Assembly: GCF_001275385.1 (NCBI RefSeq)
Contig: NZ_LGIW01000015.1
Coordinates: 1,488,001-1,552,000 of the forward strand
DNA from: Exiguobacterium sp. BMC-KP
GTDB taxonomy: Bacteria > Bacillota > Bacilli > Exiguobacteriales > Exiguobacteriaceae
Reading direction: 5' to 3'
DNA length: 64,000 bases
Shown: piece by piece, positions 46,838 to 55,047 of the stretch
How the letters are laid out: every line of letters starts with the position of its first letter
Position numbering within the stretch: the first letter of the stretch is position 1
Made by a program: the position numbers and the translations under genes
Notes under the pieces: generated by a model
What the model saw: the letters and a program-made list of their open reading frames with translations, nothing else
What the model was told of the DNA's origin: nothing
Databases searched by the model: none

Positions 46838-47803
46838 TCATCCGTGAACGAGCATTTTTTTGAATTCAGCTGTCAATAGCGGAACGACGTCGAACAAATC
46901 GCCAACGATGCCGTAGTCAGCAACCGAGAAGATGTTCGCTTCCGGGTCTTTATTGATGGCTACAATCACTTTTGCATTCGACATTCCTGCTAAGTGTTGA
47001 ATCGCACCTGAGATCCCACAAGCGATGTACAGATCCGGCGTAACGACTTTACCCGTCTGACCGATTTGCAGCGCGTAGTCACAGTAATCCGCATCACAGG
47101 CACCACGCGAAGCACCGACTGCTCCTCCGAGGACATCTGCTAGTTCTTGTAACGGGGCGAATCCATCTGAGCTCTTGACACCACGCCCACCTGCGACGAT
47201 GACTTTTGCTTCTGATAAATCAACGCCACCCGTGGCTTTGCGTACGATGTCTGAGACAATCGTACGTAAATCTTTTAGTTCGACCGTAACGGATTCAACC
47301 GTCCCTTGTGAACTACCTGCTTCAAGTGGATCGATGTTGTTCGGACGGACCGTAAAGAGTGTCTTGCCTTCTGCGACTTTGACTTTTTCAAACGCTTTCC
47401 CCGAGTAGATCGGGCGAATGAATGACGCATCCGCGCCTTCCCCTTCAATCGCCGTCACATCACTGATCAAACCGGCTTGCAATTTGGCCGCGATCTTCGG
47501 TGATAGATCCTTGCCGAGCGACGTATGTCCGAAGACGAGCACGTCGGGTGATGTCCGGTTCATCAACTCGAGGAAGACTTGTCCGTAACCGTCTGGCGTG
47601 TAGTGTAGAAGACGCTCATCCTCGACGACGAGCACCTGGTCCGCTCCGCGTGATGCTAGTGCATCCGCATCCTTTGCGACATCGTGTCCAATCAGGACTG
47701 CGATGACTTCGTCAGCGACACGTCGTGCTGCTGCGATCGCCTCAAACGACACATTCCGTAAACTGCCATCCCGTGATTCTGCGAGTACTAATGCTTTTGT
47801 CAT
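46838..47803 (-). CDS. etfA: Electron transfer flavoprotein alpha subunit
   Basis: Carries FAD and passes electrons from acyl-CoA dehydrogenases to the quinone pool. 321 residues. The FAD-binding region is intact (GRGVKS, GASRGACD, TGKVVTPDLYIACGISGAIQH at about 253-273). It begins 13 bases after etfB. Together with lcfA and the FadR-type regulator it belongs to beta-oxidation. Confidence 0.96.
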   Translation of the reverse strand: MTKALVLAESRDGSLRNVSFEAIAAARRVADEVIAVLIGHDVAKDADALASRGADQVLVVEDERLLHYTPDGYGQVFLELMNRTSPDVLVFGHTSLGKDLSPKIAAKLQAGLISDVTAIEGEGADASFIRPIYSGKAFEKVKVAEGKTLFTVRPNNIDPLEAGSSQGTVESVTVELKDLRTIVSDIVRKATGGVDLSEAKVIVAGGRGVKSSDGFAPLQELADVLGGAVGASRGACDADYCDYALQIGQTGKVVTPDLYIACGISGAIQHLAGMSNAKVIVAINKDPEANIFSVADYGIVGDLFDVVPLLTAEFKKMLVHG

Positions 47804-47816
47804 TCGTTTCTCCCCC

Positions 47817-48590
47817 TTAGACCACTTTTGCTTCGTTGCGTAATAATGATGCGAGCTGTGCGACTTGCTCGTTCAGTTCACCTTCAAGAATCTTACCCGC
47901 TGCTTTGTTCGGTGGTAAGAAACGCTCGATCGTCTCTAGACGTGGTGTGAGTTCGTCTTCATCAAGTTCGAGATCATCGAGTTCGAGTTCTTCTAGCGGC
48001 TTTTTCTTCGCTTTCATGATCCCCGGAAGACTTGGATAACGTGGCTCGTTCAATCCTTGTTGCGCCGTCACGAGTAACGGAAGTGTTGTTTCAATCGTTT
48101 CCGTGTCCCCTTCAGCGTCACGTGTCACGACAGCTTTCGTTCCGTCGAGCTCTAGCTTCGTAATTGTCGTCACGTAAGGAATATCAAGCAATTCTGCGAC
48201 ACGAGGTGCCACTTGACCGCTTCCTCCATCGACTGCGACGTTTCCGGCGATGACGAGATCAACCGTTTGTTCCTTCAAATAACCAGCGAGCACTTCAGAA
48301 ATCGTAAAATGATCTGCTTCTTCAATGTCATCTTCAATGGAGATACGAACGGCTTGATCCGCTCCCATCGCGAGTGCTGTTCGTAATTCCTTGTCCGCAT
48401 CTTCCGGTCCGACCGTCACGACCGTCACCGTTCCCCCTTGTGCATCACGGACACGGATTGCTTCTTCTACAGCATATTCATCATATGGATTAATGATGAA
48501 CTCTGCGCCATCCTCATCGATTTGACCATTCTCGAGTTGGATTGCTTCTTCCGTATCGAATGTGCGTTTCAACAGTACATAGATTTCCAT
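47817..48590 (-). CDS. etfB: Electron transfer flavoprotein beta subunit
   Basis: Partner of EtfA, with AMP bound. 257 residues; NPYDEYAVEEAIR (about 35-47), ALAMGADQAV and LVIAGNVAVDGGSGQVAPRVAELLDIPYVT (about 112-141) are family signatures. It starts after AAGGGGGAG. A cre-like site lies in the gap to fadR upstream. fadB, which separates fadR from etfB in Bacillus, is absent. Confidence 0.96.
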   Translation of the reverse strand: MEIYVLLKRTFDTEEAIQLENGQIDEDGAEFIINPYDEYAVEEAIRVRDAQGGTVTVVTVGPEDADKELRTALAMGADQAVRISIEDDIEEADHFTISEVLAGYLKEQTVDLVIAGNVAVDGGSGQVAPRVAELLDIPYVTTITKLELDGTKAVVTRDAEGDTETIETTLPLLVTAQQGLNEPRYPSLPGIMKAKKKPLEELELDDLELDEDELTPRLETIERFLPPNKAAGKILEGELNEQVAQLASLLRNEAKVV

Positions 48591-48628
48591 CTCATGCTCC
48601 CCCTTGTCGTCTATTCACCATCACCCTT

Positions 48629-48642
48629 TGTATCCGCTTACA
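48629..48642 (-). promoter_or_regulatory. cre-like site before etfB
   Basis: TGTAAGCGGATACA on the minus strand matches the cre consensus TGWAANCGNTNWCA with a single mismatch. It is 39 bases upstream of etfB, so CcpA could repress etfBA during growth on sugar. Predicted from sequence. Confidence 0.55.
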
Positions 48643-48664
48643 TGATTGTTTTCATGAAAAGGGC

Positions 48665-49243
48665 TTAACTCAGCCCTTTGATCAACATCCGATGAATCCC
48701 GTCGCGTGTCTCAAGCAACTCATATTTGAATCCACTTGCCATCCAGCTCGTCACGACCTCATCGATCGTTCCGAAAATCATCTGACGTGCCAATCGATAA
48801 TCGAGTTCGTTTGAAAACTCACCTGTCGTCATTCCGTGCTTGACGACCCGATCAATCAGATGCAAGTAAGGTTTCAAGACAGCAGCGATATTTTGGCGCA
48901 TGTCTTGGTTCGATTGACGTAACTCGATCTGCGTGACGACCGCCAAATCATAGTCGACGGATAATTGCTCGAGGTGCGCTTCAATCAATGCTGCCAACTG
49001 TTCCGTCGCTGACGTATAATTCGCGATTTGTCCTTCGGAATATTCGATGAAACTCCCCATTTTCGCTTGGAAGAGCGAAATCAAGAGGTGCTCCTTATTC
49101 TTGAAGTACAGATAAATCGTTCCATCCGCAACACCGGCTTCTTTTGCGATGGCAGTCACCTTCGCTCCATGGTAGCCGTTTTTGGCGATGACTTTTACAG
49201 CGGCATCAATGATGCGGTCACTCTTTGACATTGTTCGTTTCAT
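48665..49243 (-). CDS. fadR: TetR-family fatty acid degradation regulator, FadR-like
   Basis: A TetR repressor of 192 residues. N-terminal helix-turn-helix KVTAIAKEAGVADGTIYLYFKNKEHLL (about 28-54) is of the YxYFxNKE type. The B. subtilis FadR (YsiA) is released from DNA by long-chain acyl-CoA; same position downstream of lcfA supports that role. Start at ATG 49243 (MKRTMSKSDRII) has TTAGGAGA ahead. A near-perfect FadR box lies at its own promoter, implying autorepression. Confidence 0.88.
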   Translation of the reverse strand: MKRTMSKSDRIIDAAVKVIAKNGYHGAKVTAIAKEAGVADGTIYLYFKNKEHLLISLFQAKMGSFIEYSEGQIANYTSATEQLAALIEAHLEQLSVDYDLAVVTQIELRQSNQDMRQNIAAVLKPYLHLIDRVVKHGMTTGEFSNELDYRLARQMIFGTIDEVVTSWMASGFKYELLETRDGIHRMLIKGLS

Positions 49244-49267
49244 TCCACTATCTCCTAACGCATAAAA

Positions 49268-49285
49268 TGAATGATGGTTCATTCA
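49268..49285. promoter_or_regulatory. FadR operator at the fadR promoter
   Basis: TGAATGATGGTTCATTCA is a perfect 7-4-7 inverted repeat matching the B. subtilis FadR consensus half-sites (TGAATGA / TCATTCA). It starts just downstream of the -10 of the fadR promoter. Confidence 0.82.
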
Positions 49286-49290
49286 TATTT

Positions 49291-49318
49291 ATTCTATCAT
49301 GCCATTTTATCCTGTCAA
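49291..49318 (-). promoter_or_regulatory. fadR-etfBA promoter
   Basis: TTGACA and TAGAAT with a 16-base spacer on the minus strand. The -35 overlaps the lcfA stop codon. The FadR box lies directly after it, so bound FadR would block initiation. Confidence 0.75.
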
Positions 49319-50988
49319 CTGCTTTCTTCGAGTTGTTTGGCACGCTCTTCTTCAACAAGAACACGACGGAGAATCTTCCCGACGAACGTTTTCGGTAACT
49401 CTTGGCGGAATTCATACTGCTTCGGTACTTTGAATGAAGCCAACTGTTTTCGACAGAATTGGTCGAGTTCTTCTTCCGTGACCGTCATCTCATCCTTGAC
49501 GACGATGAACGCCTTGACGGTCTCTCCACGGTAAACATCGGGAACACCGATGACGACCGCTTCTTTGACTGCCGGATGCTCATATAAGATTTCTTCGACT
49601 TCTCGTGGATAGATGTTGAACCCGGAAGCAATGATTAAATCTTTTTTTCGATCGACGATTCGGAAGTAGTGATCCTCGCCGATATAGCCAAGGTCTCCCG
49701 TATGCAACCAACCGTTTCGTAAAACAGCTTGGGTATCTTCTGGTCGCTTCCAGTACCCTTTCATGACTTGCGGTCCTGTAACGATGATTTCGCCGATTTC
49801 ACCTGGTGCAGCCGGCGTCTCACCATCCGCTTGGACGATCTTCGCTTGCGTATCAGGTACCGGAATGCCGACCGTTCCAGGAATTCGGCGGTCCCAAATA
49901 CAGTTCGTATGCGTGACCGGGCTTGTTTCAGACAAACCGTATCCTTCAACGATTCGCCCCCCCGTCAACGCTTCAAATTTTTCCTGCACTTCGACTGGAA
50001 GTGGGGCTGAACCAGAAATACAAGCTTCAATCGAAGAGAGATCATATTTCTTCAGCTTCGGATGATTCAATAAACCAACATACATCGTCGGAGCACCTGG
50101 GAACAGATTCGGTTTTTCTTTATGAATCGTCTTCAGTACTTGTTCGATATCAAATTTTGGAACGATGATCTGTTCATACGCATTAAAAATACCAAAGTTG
50201 AGGTTACACGTCATCCCGTAGACATGGAAATAAGGAACGACGGCTAACAGCTTTCGTCCATCTCCTCGATTGTATTTATAGAACCATTTGTCGATTTGTT
50301 CGACGTTCGCACTCAAATTGAAGTGCGTCAACATGACACCTTTTGGAGCCCCTGTCGTTCCACCCGTATATTGAAGAACAGCGACATCTTCTTTCGGTTG
50401 AATCGTGACTGGTGCGATCGGTTCATACCCACGTAGTGATAAAAATGGAATCGAACCTGTCGTATCGATGATGATGTTGTTATCTTTCCGTGCTTTAATG
50501 GGATACAGTTTATTTTTAGGGAAGGGAAGGTAATCCGCGATACTTGTCGTCACGACCGTATTCAGTGCAGTCGCTGTCTTGACGCGAGATGCTTTTGGAT
50601 AAAGTAGATCGAGTGTCACGAGCATATGCGCCCCTGAATCAACGAGAATCTGTTCGAGTTCGCGGTCCGTATAGAGCGGGTTCACTTGGACGACGATTCC
50701 CCCTGCGTAGAGGACAGCATAATAACTAATCATATACTGGGGACAGTTCGGTAACATCAGTCCGACGCGATCTCCCTTTTTAAGTCCCTGTTCCTGTAGC
50801 AGACTTCCAAAGGCACGCGCTTCATCACGTACTTCACGAAATGTCATACGTTTTCCTAAGAAACTCAAGGCACGTTGTTCCGGAAAATCAGTCGCTGCCT
50901 CATCAAGCGCCTGATAAAGCGGTACTTCTCGATAATCAATCGATGCGGGTACTTGCTCTGGATAATCAGATAACCAAACGGATTCCAT
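49315..50988 (-). CDS. lcfA: Long-chain fatty-acid-CoA ligase
   Basis: Activates fatty acids to acyl-CoA via acyl-AMP. 557 residues. AMP-binding P-loop YTGGTTGAPKGVMLTH (about 210-225), GYGLSETSPVT (about 330-340), TGDLGYIGEDHYFRIVDRKKDLI (about 429-451) and the C-terminal catalytic Lys in KTFVGKILRR. First gene of the lcfA-fadR-etfBA block, with a FadR-like box over its promoter. The start has GGGAGGGAAACGT ahead of it. Confidence 0.94.
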   Translation of the reverse strand: MESVWLSDYPEQVPASIDYREVPLYQALDEAATDFPEQRALSFLGKRMTFREVRDEARAFGSLLQEQGLKKGDRVGLMLPNCPQYMISYYAVLYAGGIVVQVNPLYTDRELEQILVDSGAHMLVTLDLLYPKASRVKTATALNTVVTTSIADYLPFPKNKLYPIKARKDNNIIIDTTGSIPFLSLRGYEPIAPVTIQPKEDVAVLQYTGGTTGAPKGVMLTHFNLSANVEQIDKWFYKYNRGDGRKLLAVVPYFHVYGMTCNLNFGIFNAYEQIIVPKFDIEQVLKTIHKEKPNLFPGAPTMYVGLLNHPKLKKYDLSSIEACISGSAPLPVEVQEKFEALTGGRIVEGYGLSETSPVTHTNCIWDRRIPGTVGIPVPDTQAKIVQADGETPAAPGEIGEIIVTGPQVMKGYWKRPEDTQAVLRNGWLHTGDLGYIGEDHYFRIVDRKKDLIIASGFNIYPREVEEILYEHPAVKEAVVIGVPDVYRGETVKAFIVVKDEMTVTEEELDQFCRKQLASFKVPKQYEFRQELPKTFVGKILRRVLVEEERAKQLEESS

Positions 50989-51005
50989 ACGTTTCCCTCC
51001 CTGAT

Positions 51006-51023
51006 AATGAATTACTATTCATT
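51006..51023. promoter_or_regulatory. FadR-like operator at the lcfA promoter
   Basis: A perfect inverted repeat AATGAAT-AGTA-ATTCATT on the minus strand, which contains TGAAT and ATTCA half-sites of the FadR box in a tighter spacing than consensus. It begins just after the -10. Weaker match than the site at 49268. Confidence 0.5.
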
Positions 51024-51026
51024 TTT

Positions 51027-51032
51027 ATTATA
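51027..51032 (-). promoter_or_regulatory. lcfA -10 element
   Basis: TATAAT on the minus strand, about 40 bases before lcfA, with no strong -35. Confidence 0.55.
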
Positions 51033-51120
51033 CGTTGATTTCAATTCGACATGCCAGTAAAATCCAAAAAAAGAAATTGAATTTGCTGGTTTTTTGATTC
51101 TTTCAACCAGAATTCACGAT

Positions 51121-51172
51121 ACAAAAAAAACAGTATTCGCCCTTCTCCTTTTCGAAAGAGGACGAACACTGA
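51121..51172 (-). terminator. Terminator of the YitT-family gene
   Basis: A long imperfect stem (CAGTGTTCGTCCTC pairing with a near-complement GGGCGAATACTG) followed by eight T residues on the minus strand. Confidence 0.8.
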
Positions 51173-51183
51173 TTTTGCATGAT

Positions 51184-52077
51184 TTAACGAGATGGATACG
51201 TAAATCCTTCCCCAATGACTTCCCGTACTTTATGAATGACGACGAAGGCGCGCGGGTCTGCTGCTTCGACGATTTGCTTCAAAGGCGCAAGTTGTCGTTT
51301 ATCGACGATCATATATAACATATCATTCTTTTGTTTCGTGAAATGACCATGACTATGAATGACTGTTGCGCTACGACCAAGTGTCTCTGTTAGAATCGTC
51401 GCAATCTCTTCTTGGCGATGGCTGATGATCGTGACCGCTTCACGGACGTTCAATCCTTCACTGACGAGATCAATCAAGTACGAGCCAATGATGATCGCAA
51501 TCAACGTATACAGCATCGTCTCTTCTCCAAATAGAAAACCCGATGCACCGACGACTGCGACATCGATGATGAACATCGAGACTGCGATACTAAGATTCAA
51601 ATATTTATTCATGAGTCGAGCGATGATGACGCCCCCACCCGTCGTTCCTCCTGCTCGAATGACGAGACCAATTCCAACACCAATCAGAATTCCCGCATAG
51701 ACCGTACCAATCAAGCGGCTATCTGACGAAGTCGCAAGACTTGCTGTTGAGGAGAGGACAAACGATGTGACTGCGACTGAGATGACGGAATAGAGCATCG
51801 TCTTCCGGCTGAGGAATCGATAACCGACGACGAATAGCAAAGCGTTCGCAATCAGTGACACAAGTCCTGTATCCCATCCGTACAGATAGTAGAAAATGAC
51901 CGTGATCCCGATCAATCCACCTTCTGATAAGTCGTTTGGAATCGTAAAGTAGTTGATCCCAAAAGCGAGAATCGCCGATCCAACGACAACCCAAAAAATA
52001 TCCTTCCAAGAGATCAGTTGCATCGCTTCAAAAGCACGGCGTCTTGTTTCTGCCGTTGTTGTTTTTCGTACGTTCAT
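51184..52077 (-). CDS. YitT family membrane protein
   Basis: A 297-residue protein with five to six membrane segments (about 25-200), including GINYFTIPNDLSEGGLIGIT and the glycine-rich RAGGTTGGGVIIARLM, then a soluble C-terminal DUF2179-type domain (about 205-297). Function unknown; some relatives are described as putative transporters. Start after AAAAAAGGAGGAACGCAT. It interrupts the lcfA-yshE order seen in B. subtilis. Confidence 0.88.
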   Translation of the reverse strand: MNVRKTTTAETRRRAFEAMQLISWKDIFWVVVGSAILAFGINYFTIPNDLSEGGLIGITVIFYYLYGWDTGLVSLIANALLFVVGYRFLSRKTMLYSVISVAVTSFVLSSTASLATSSDSRLIGTVYAGILIGVGIGLVIRAGGTTGGGVIIARLMNKYLNLSIAVSMFIIDVAVVGASGFLFGEETMLYTLIAIIIGSYLIDLVSEGLNVREAVTIISHRQEEIATILTETLGRSATVIHSHGHFTKQKNDMLYMIVDKRQLAPLKQIVEAADPRAFVVIHKVREVIGEGFTYPSR

Positions 52078-52114
52078 ATGCGTTCCTCCTTTTTTGATTA
52101 GGCGTGGCTTCCAA

Positions 52115-52150
52115 TAAAAATTCCGTACTGAAACGATGTCAGTACGGAAT
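52115..52150 (-). terminator. Terminator of the mutS2-yshE segment
   Basis: A perfect 12-bp stem (ATTCCGTACTGA and complement) around CATCGTT, followed by TTTTTATT on the minus strand. It follows the small ORF at 52175-52258. Confidence 0.87.
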
Positions 52151-52174
52151 GATCACACGGTAAGACCGGTTCTT

Positions 52175-52258
52175 TTAATTAAATACAATCCAGAGGATAC
52201 CGACGACCAAAAAGGCGATCGAAACCCCGAACATGATTTTCGCTAAACGTTCTAACAC
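52175..52258 (-). CDS. 27-residue putative single-span membrane protein
   Basis: GTG-started frame encoding MLERLAKIMFGVSIAFLVVG and a further seven residues, ending at TAA 52175. It is a basic head followed by a hydrophobic helix. A GGGGTG sequence lies 4-9 bases ahead and overlaps the end of the yshE gene, whose stop is 4 bases upstream. It lies inside the transcript before a strong terminator. Too short for ordinary ORF calling. Unknown family; low but real coding signal, based on position, SD and hydrophobic pattern. Confidence 0.5.
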   Translation of the reverse strand: MLERLAKIMFGVSIAFLVVGILWIVFN

Positions 52259-52262
52259 GGAT

Positions 52263-52670
52263 TCACCCCACTAACGCTGATCCGATGACGTAGGACATGC
52301 CGATTGATAAGGCACATGAAATGATTCCGACGGCAATATTGCCATTCTCGATTTCACGGTCTACCGGCAAATTCGGTGTCAGGAATTCAAAGATCCAGTA
52401 TGTCGATATCAATAATAAGAAGCCAAAGGCACTTTCAAGAAATATCGACCCGACTCGTTCTTCCCCCTGAACAGCGAAATGAACGATATTGGCGAGTCCG
52501 ATGATTTTTCCACCTGTTGCTAACGCAACAGCGATATTGCCACTCTTGATATGTTCCCAGTTTTTATATCGGGTTGTCAACTCAAAAAGTGCAAGTCCTA
52601 AAATGATCAGTAATCCCGCGACCGAATAGAGCGCTGTCGTATAGACATAGACGTTCTCAAAAATGTTCAT
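52263..52670 (-). CDS. yshE: DUF350 family membrane protein, YshE-like
   Basis: A 135-residue protein with four hydrophobic segments (about 13-35, 52-66, 73-95 and 112-134). GNIAVALATGGKIIGLANIV and ENGNIAVGIISCALSIGM are internal repeats typical of DUF350. It follows mutS2 by 10 bases and precedes lcfA in B. subtilis as well. Function unknown. Confidence 0.85.
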   Translation of the reverse strand: MNIFENVYVYTTALYSVAGLLIILGLALFELTTRYKNWEHIKSGNIAVALATGGKIIGLANIVHFAVQGEERVGSIFLESAFGFLLLISTYWIFEFLTPNLPVDREIENGNIAVGIISCALSIGMSYVIGSALVG

Positions 52671-52680
52671 CTTACTTTCC

Positions 52681-55047
52681 TCATTTCAGTTCGATGATCG
52701 TCACACCGTGTCCGCCTTCACCTTGTCCACCTAGGCGATGACCTTTGACGTGACGATGACCTTTCAAGAATTCTTGGACACCTTGACGCATCGCTCCCGT
52801 ACCAAGACCATGAATGACACGAATGTGGTCGTAGTTCGATAACAAGGCTTGGTCCATGAAGCGCTCAAGCTTCGACAGCCCTTCTTCGACACGTACGCCA
52901 CGCAAATCGAGTTCAGCTGAAGGTGCCGATTGTTTCGTGATACTTGTTCCACCAGAACGCCCTTTTGTTTGCGGACGTTTTGGTGTACTGCCGATCTTCG
53001 CGAGATCTTCCGGCTTGACGTTCACCTTCATGATCCCGACTTGAACCGTATACTCTCCGTTTGCCTGTTGGTTAATGATATAGCCTTTTTGATTGAAGGT
53101 CGTAACTTTGACTTCTTCCCCTTTATCAAAACGTGGCGTTTGGTCGTATTTCGCTTTCACTTTCGCAATTCGCTTCTCTTGCAAGCTCGGTTTCGCATCT
53201 TCAAGTTTTTTACGTGCTTCGATCAGTTCATGCTCTTTGACGGCACCAGCATCACGTAATTCCTTCAAGCGCTTAATGACGCCTTCCGCTTCTTTTTGCG
53301 CACGTTCGACAGCACGCGTTGCTTTTTCTTCTGCTTTTGCCAAAATCTCATTCTTTTCTACCTGGATTTCGGCTTGTTCTTGCTCGAATTGCTCACGCTC
53401 TGCAACGAGTCGTTTCTTCTCTTCTAGCAACTGAGACTCTAACGTTTCAGCACGTTGTTTCGCTTCTTCCAATCGTTCGATCATCGTCTCGACGGACTGA
53501 GCGTCGCTACCGATTTGACCACGTGCTGCGTCGATAATCCGGTCTTCGAGTCCGAGGCGTTTTGAAATCTCAAACGCATTCGATCGTCCAGGTACACCGA
53601 TGAGTAGTCGATACGTCGGACTAAGTGATTCGACATCGAATTCCATCGATGCATTGACGACTCCTTCTCGGTTATATCCGTATGCTTTTAACTCCGAATA
53701 GTGCGTCGTCGCTGCAACGCGCGCTCCGCGGCGTTTGACTTCATCTAGAATCGCGATTGCTAGGGCAGCACCCTCTGTCGGGTCCGTTCCGGCACCTAAC
53801 TCATCAAACAGGACCAAACTCATGAAATCGATTTTCTCCATCATCGAGACGATGTTCGTCATATGCGAACTGAACGTCGATAAGTTTTGTTCAATCGACT
53901 GTTCATCCCCGATATCGGCATAAATCGCATCGAAGACACTGAGCTCTGTCTCATCTGCTGCCGGCACGTATAGTCCTGATTGCACCATCAATTGTAGAAG
54001 ACCGATTGTTTTGAGGGTGACTGTCTTACCACCGGTGTTTGGACCGGTGATGACGAGTGACGTAAAATCACCACCAAGCGATACAGTAATCGGTACGACT
54101 TCCTCCTTCGGAATGAACGGATGGCGTGCTTCCTTCAGAATGATATGGCGATTTTCATTCAAACGCGGTTCGACAGCTCCGATTTGATGACCGTATAATG
54201 CTTTCGCCATGATGAAATCGAGTTCAGCTAGGACATCGAGATTGATGCGAAGCGAATCACCGACACTACCGACAAGTGCTGATAGTTGGGCGAGGATTCG
54301 TTCGATTTCAGCTCGTTCTTTCAAACGCGCTTCTTGAATCTCGTTATTTGCAGAAACGACAGCTTGTGGTTCGATGAATAACGTTGCACCGGACGCCGAC
54401 TGGTCATGGACGATTCCCCCGAATGCTTGACGGTACTCTTGTTTGACCGGTACACAATACCGATCATTTCGCATCGTCACGATTGCGTCAGACAACATTT
54501 TCGCTTTACTGCGTAAGACGTTATCGATTTTTGAGCGAACCTGTCCTTCGAGCGAGCGCAACTGACTGCGTAACGCTCGTAATTTATCACTTGCTGAATC
54601 TTGGACAGTTCCCTGATCATCGATCGCATGACGAATGCCTTGTTCGATTTCAACGAGCTTCGTGATTTGCTCGATTCGACTATCAAGGCGTGGTAATCGT
54701 AGATCTGCATGATCCTCGTGTAGTCGTTCTTGGAACGCCTTCACTTGTCGTCCGGAATAGACGACGTCTGCGACAGATAATAATTCACTTGTCGAGAGGA
54801 CAGAGCCAATCTCTGCCCGCTTGACCTCACTCCGGACATCTGTCAATCCACCGAACGGATAACGGTCACGCAAGCGATAGACCGTTGTTGCTTCTGTCGT
54901 GACAGCTAACAATTCCTTGACCTGCTCGAACTCTTCCGCAGGACGCATCGCTCGAACGAACTGTGCACCAAGTGAGCTTGCCGTGAAGGCGAGCATATTT
55001 TCTTTTAGCTTTTCATATTCTAATACGCGTAATGCGTTGGCATTCAT
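52681..55047 (-). CDS. mutS2: Endonuclease MutS2
   Basis: A MutS paralogue; family members act on recombination intermediates and, in B. subtilis, on collided ribosomes. 788 residues; Walker A GPNTGGKTVTLKTIG (about 335-349), Walker B LVLFDELGAGTDPTEGAA (about 411-428), a long coiled coil (about 515-625) and a C-terminal Smr domain with LDLRG and HGLGTGAMRQGV motifs. Starts at the last base of the polX stop codon, in one operon with yshE. Confidence 0.95.
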   Translation of the reverse strand: MNANALRVLEYEKLKENMLAFTASSLGAQFVRAMRPAEEFEQVKELLAVTTEATTVYRLRDRYPFGGLTDVRSEVKRAEIGSVLSTSELLSVADVVYSGRQVKAFQERLHEDHADLRLPRLDSRIEQITKLVEIEQGIRHAIDDQGTVQDSASDKLRALRSQLRSLEGQVRSKIDNVLRSKAKMLSDAIVTMRNDRYCVPVKQEYRQAFGGIVHDQSASGATLFIEPQAVVSANNEIQEARLKERAEIERILAQLSALVGSVGDSLRINLDVLAELDFIMAKALYGHQIGAVEPRLNENRHIILKEARHPFIPKEEVVPITVSLGGDFTSLVITGPNTGGKTVTLKTIGLLQLMVQSGLYVPAADETELSVFDAIYADIGDEQSIEQNLSTFSSHMTNIVSMMEKIDFMSLVLFDELGAGTDPTEGAALAIAILDEVKRRGARVAATTHYSELKAYGYNREGVVNASMEFDVESLSPTYRLLIGVPGRSNAFEISKRLGLEDRIIDAARGQIGSDAQSVETMIERLEEAKQRAETLESQLLEEKKRLVAEREQFEQEQAEIQVEKNEILAKAEEKATRAVERAQKEAEGVIKRLKELRDAGAVKEHELIEARKKLEDAKPSLQEKRIAKVKAKYDQTPRFDKGEEVKVTTFNQKGYIINQQANGEYTVQVGIMKVNVKPEDLAKIGSTPKRPQTKGRSGGTSITKQSAPSAELDLRGVRVEEGLSKLERFMDQALLSNYDHIRVIHGLGTGAMRQGVQEFLKGHRHVKGHRLGGQGEGGHGVTIIELK

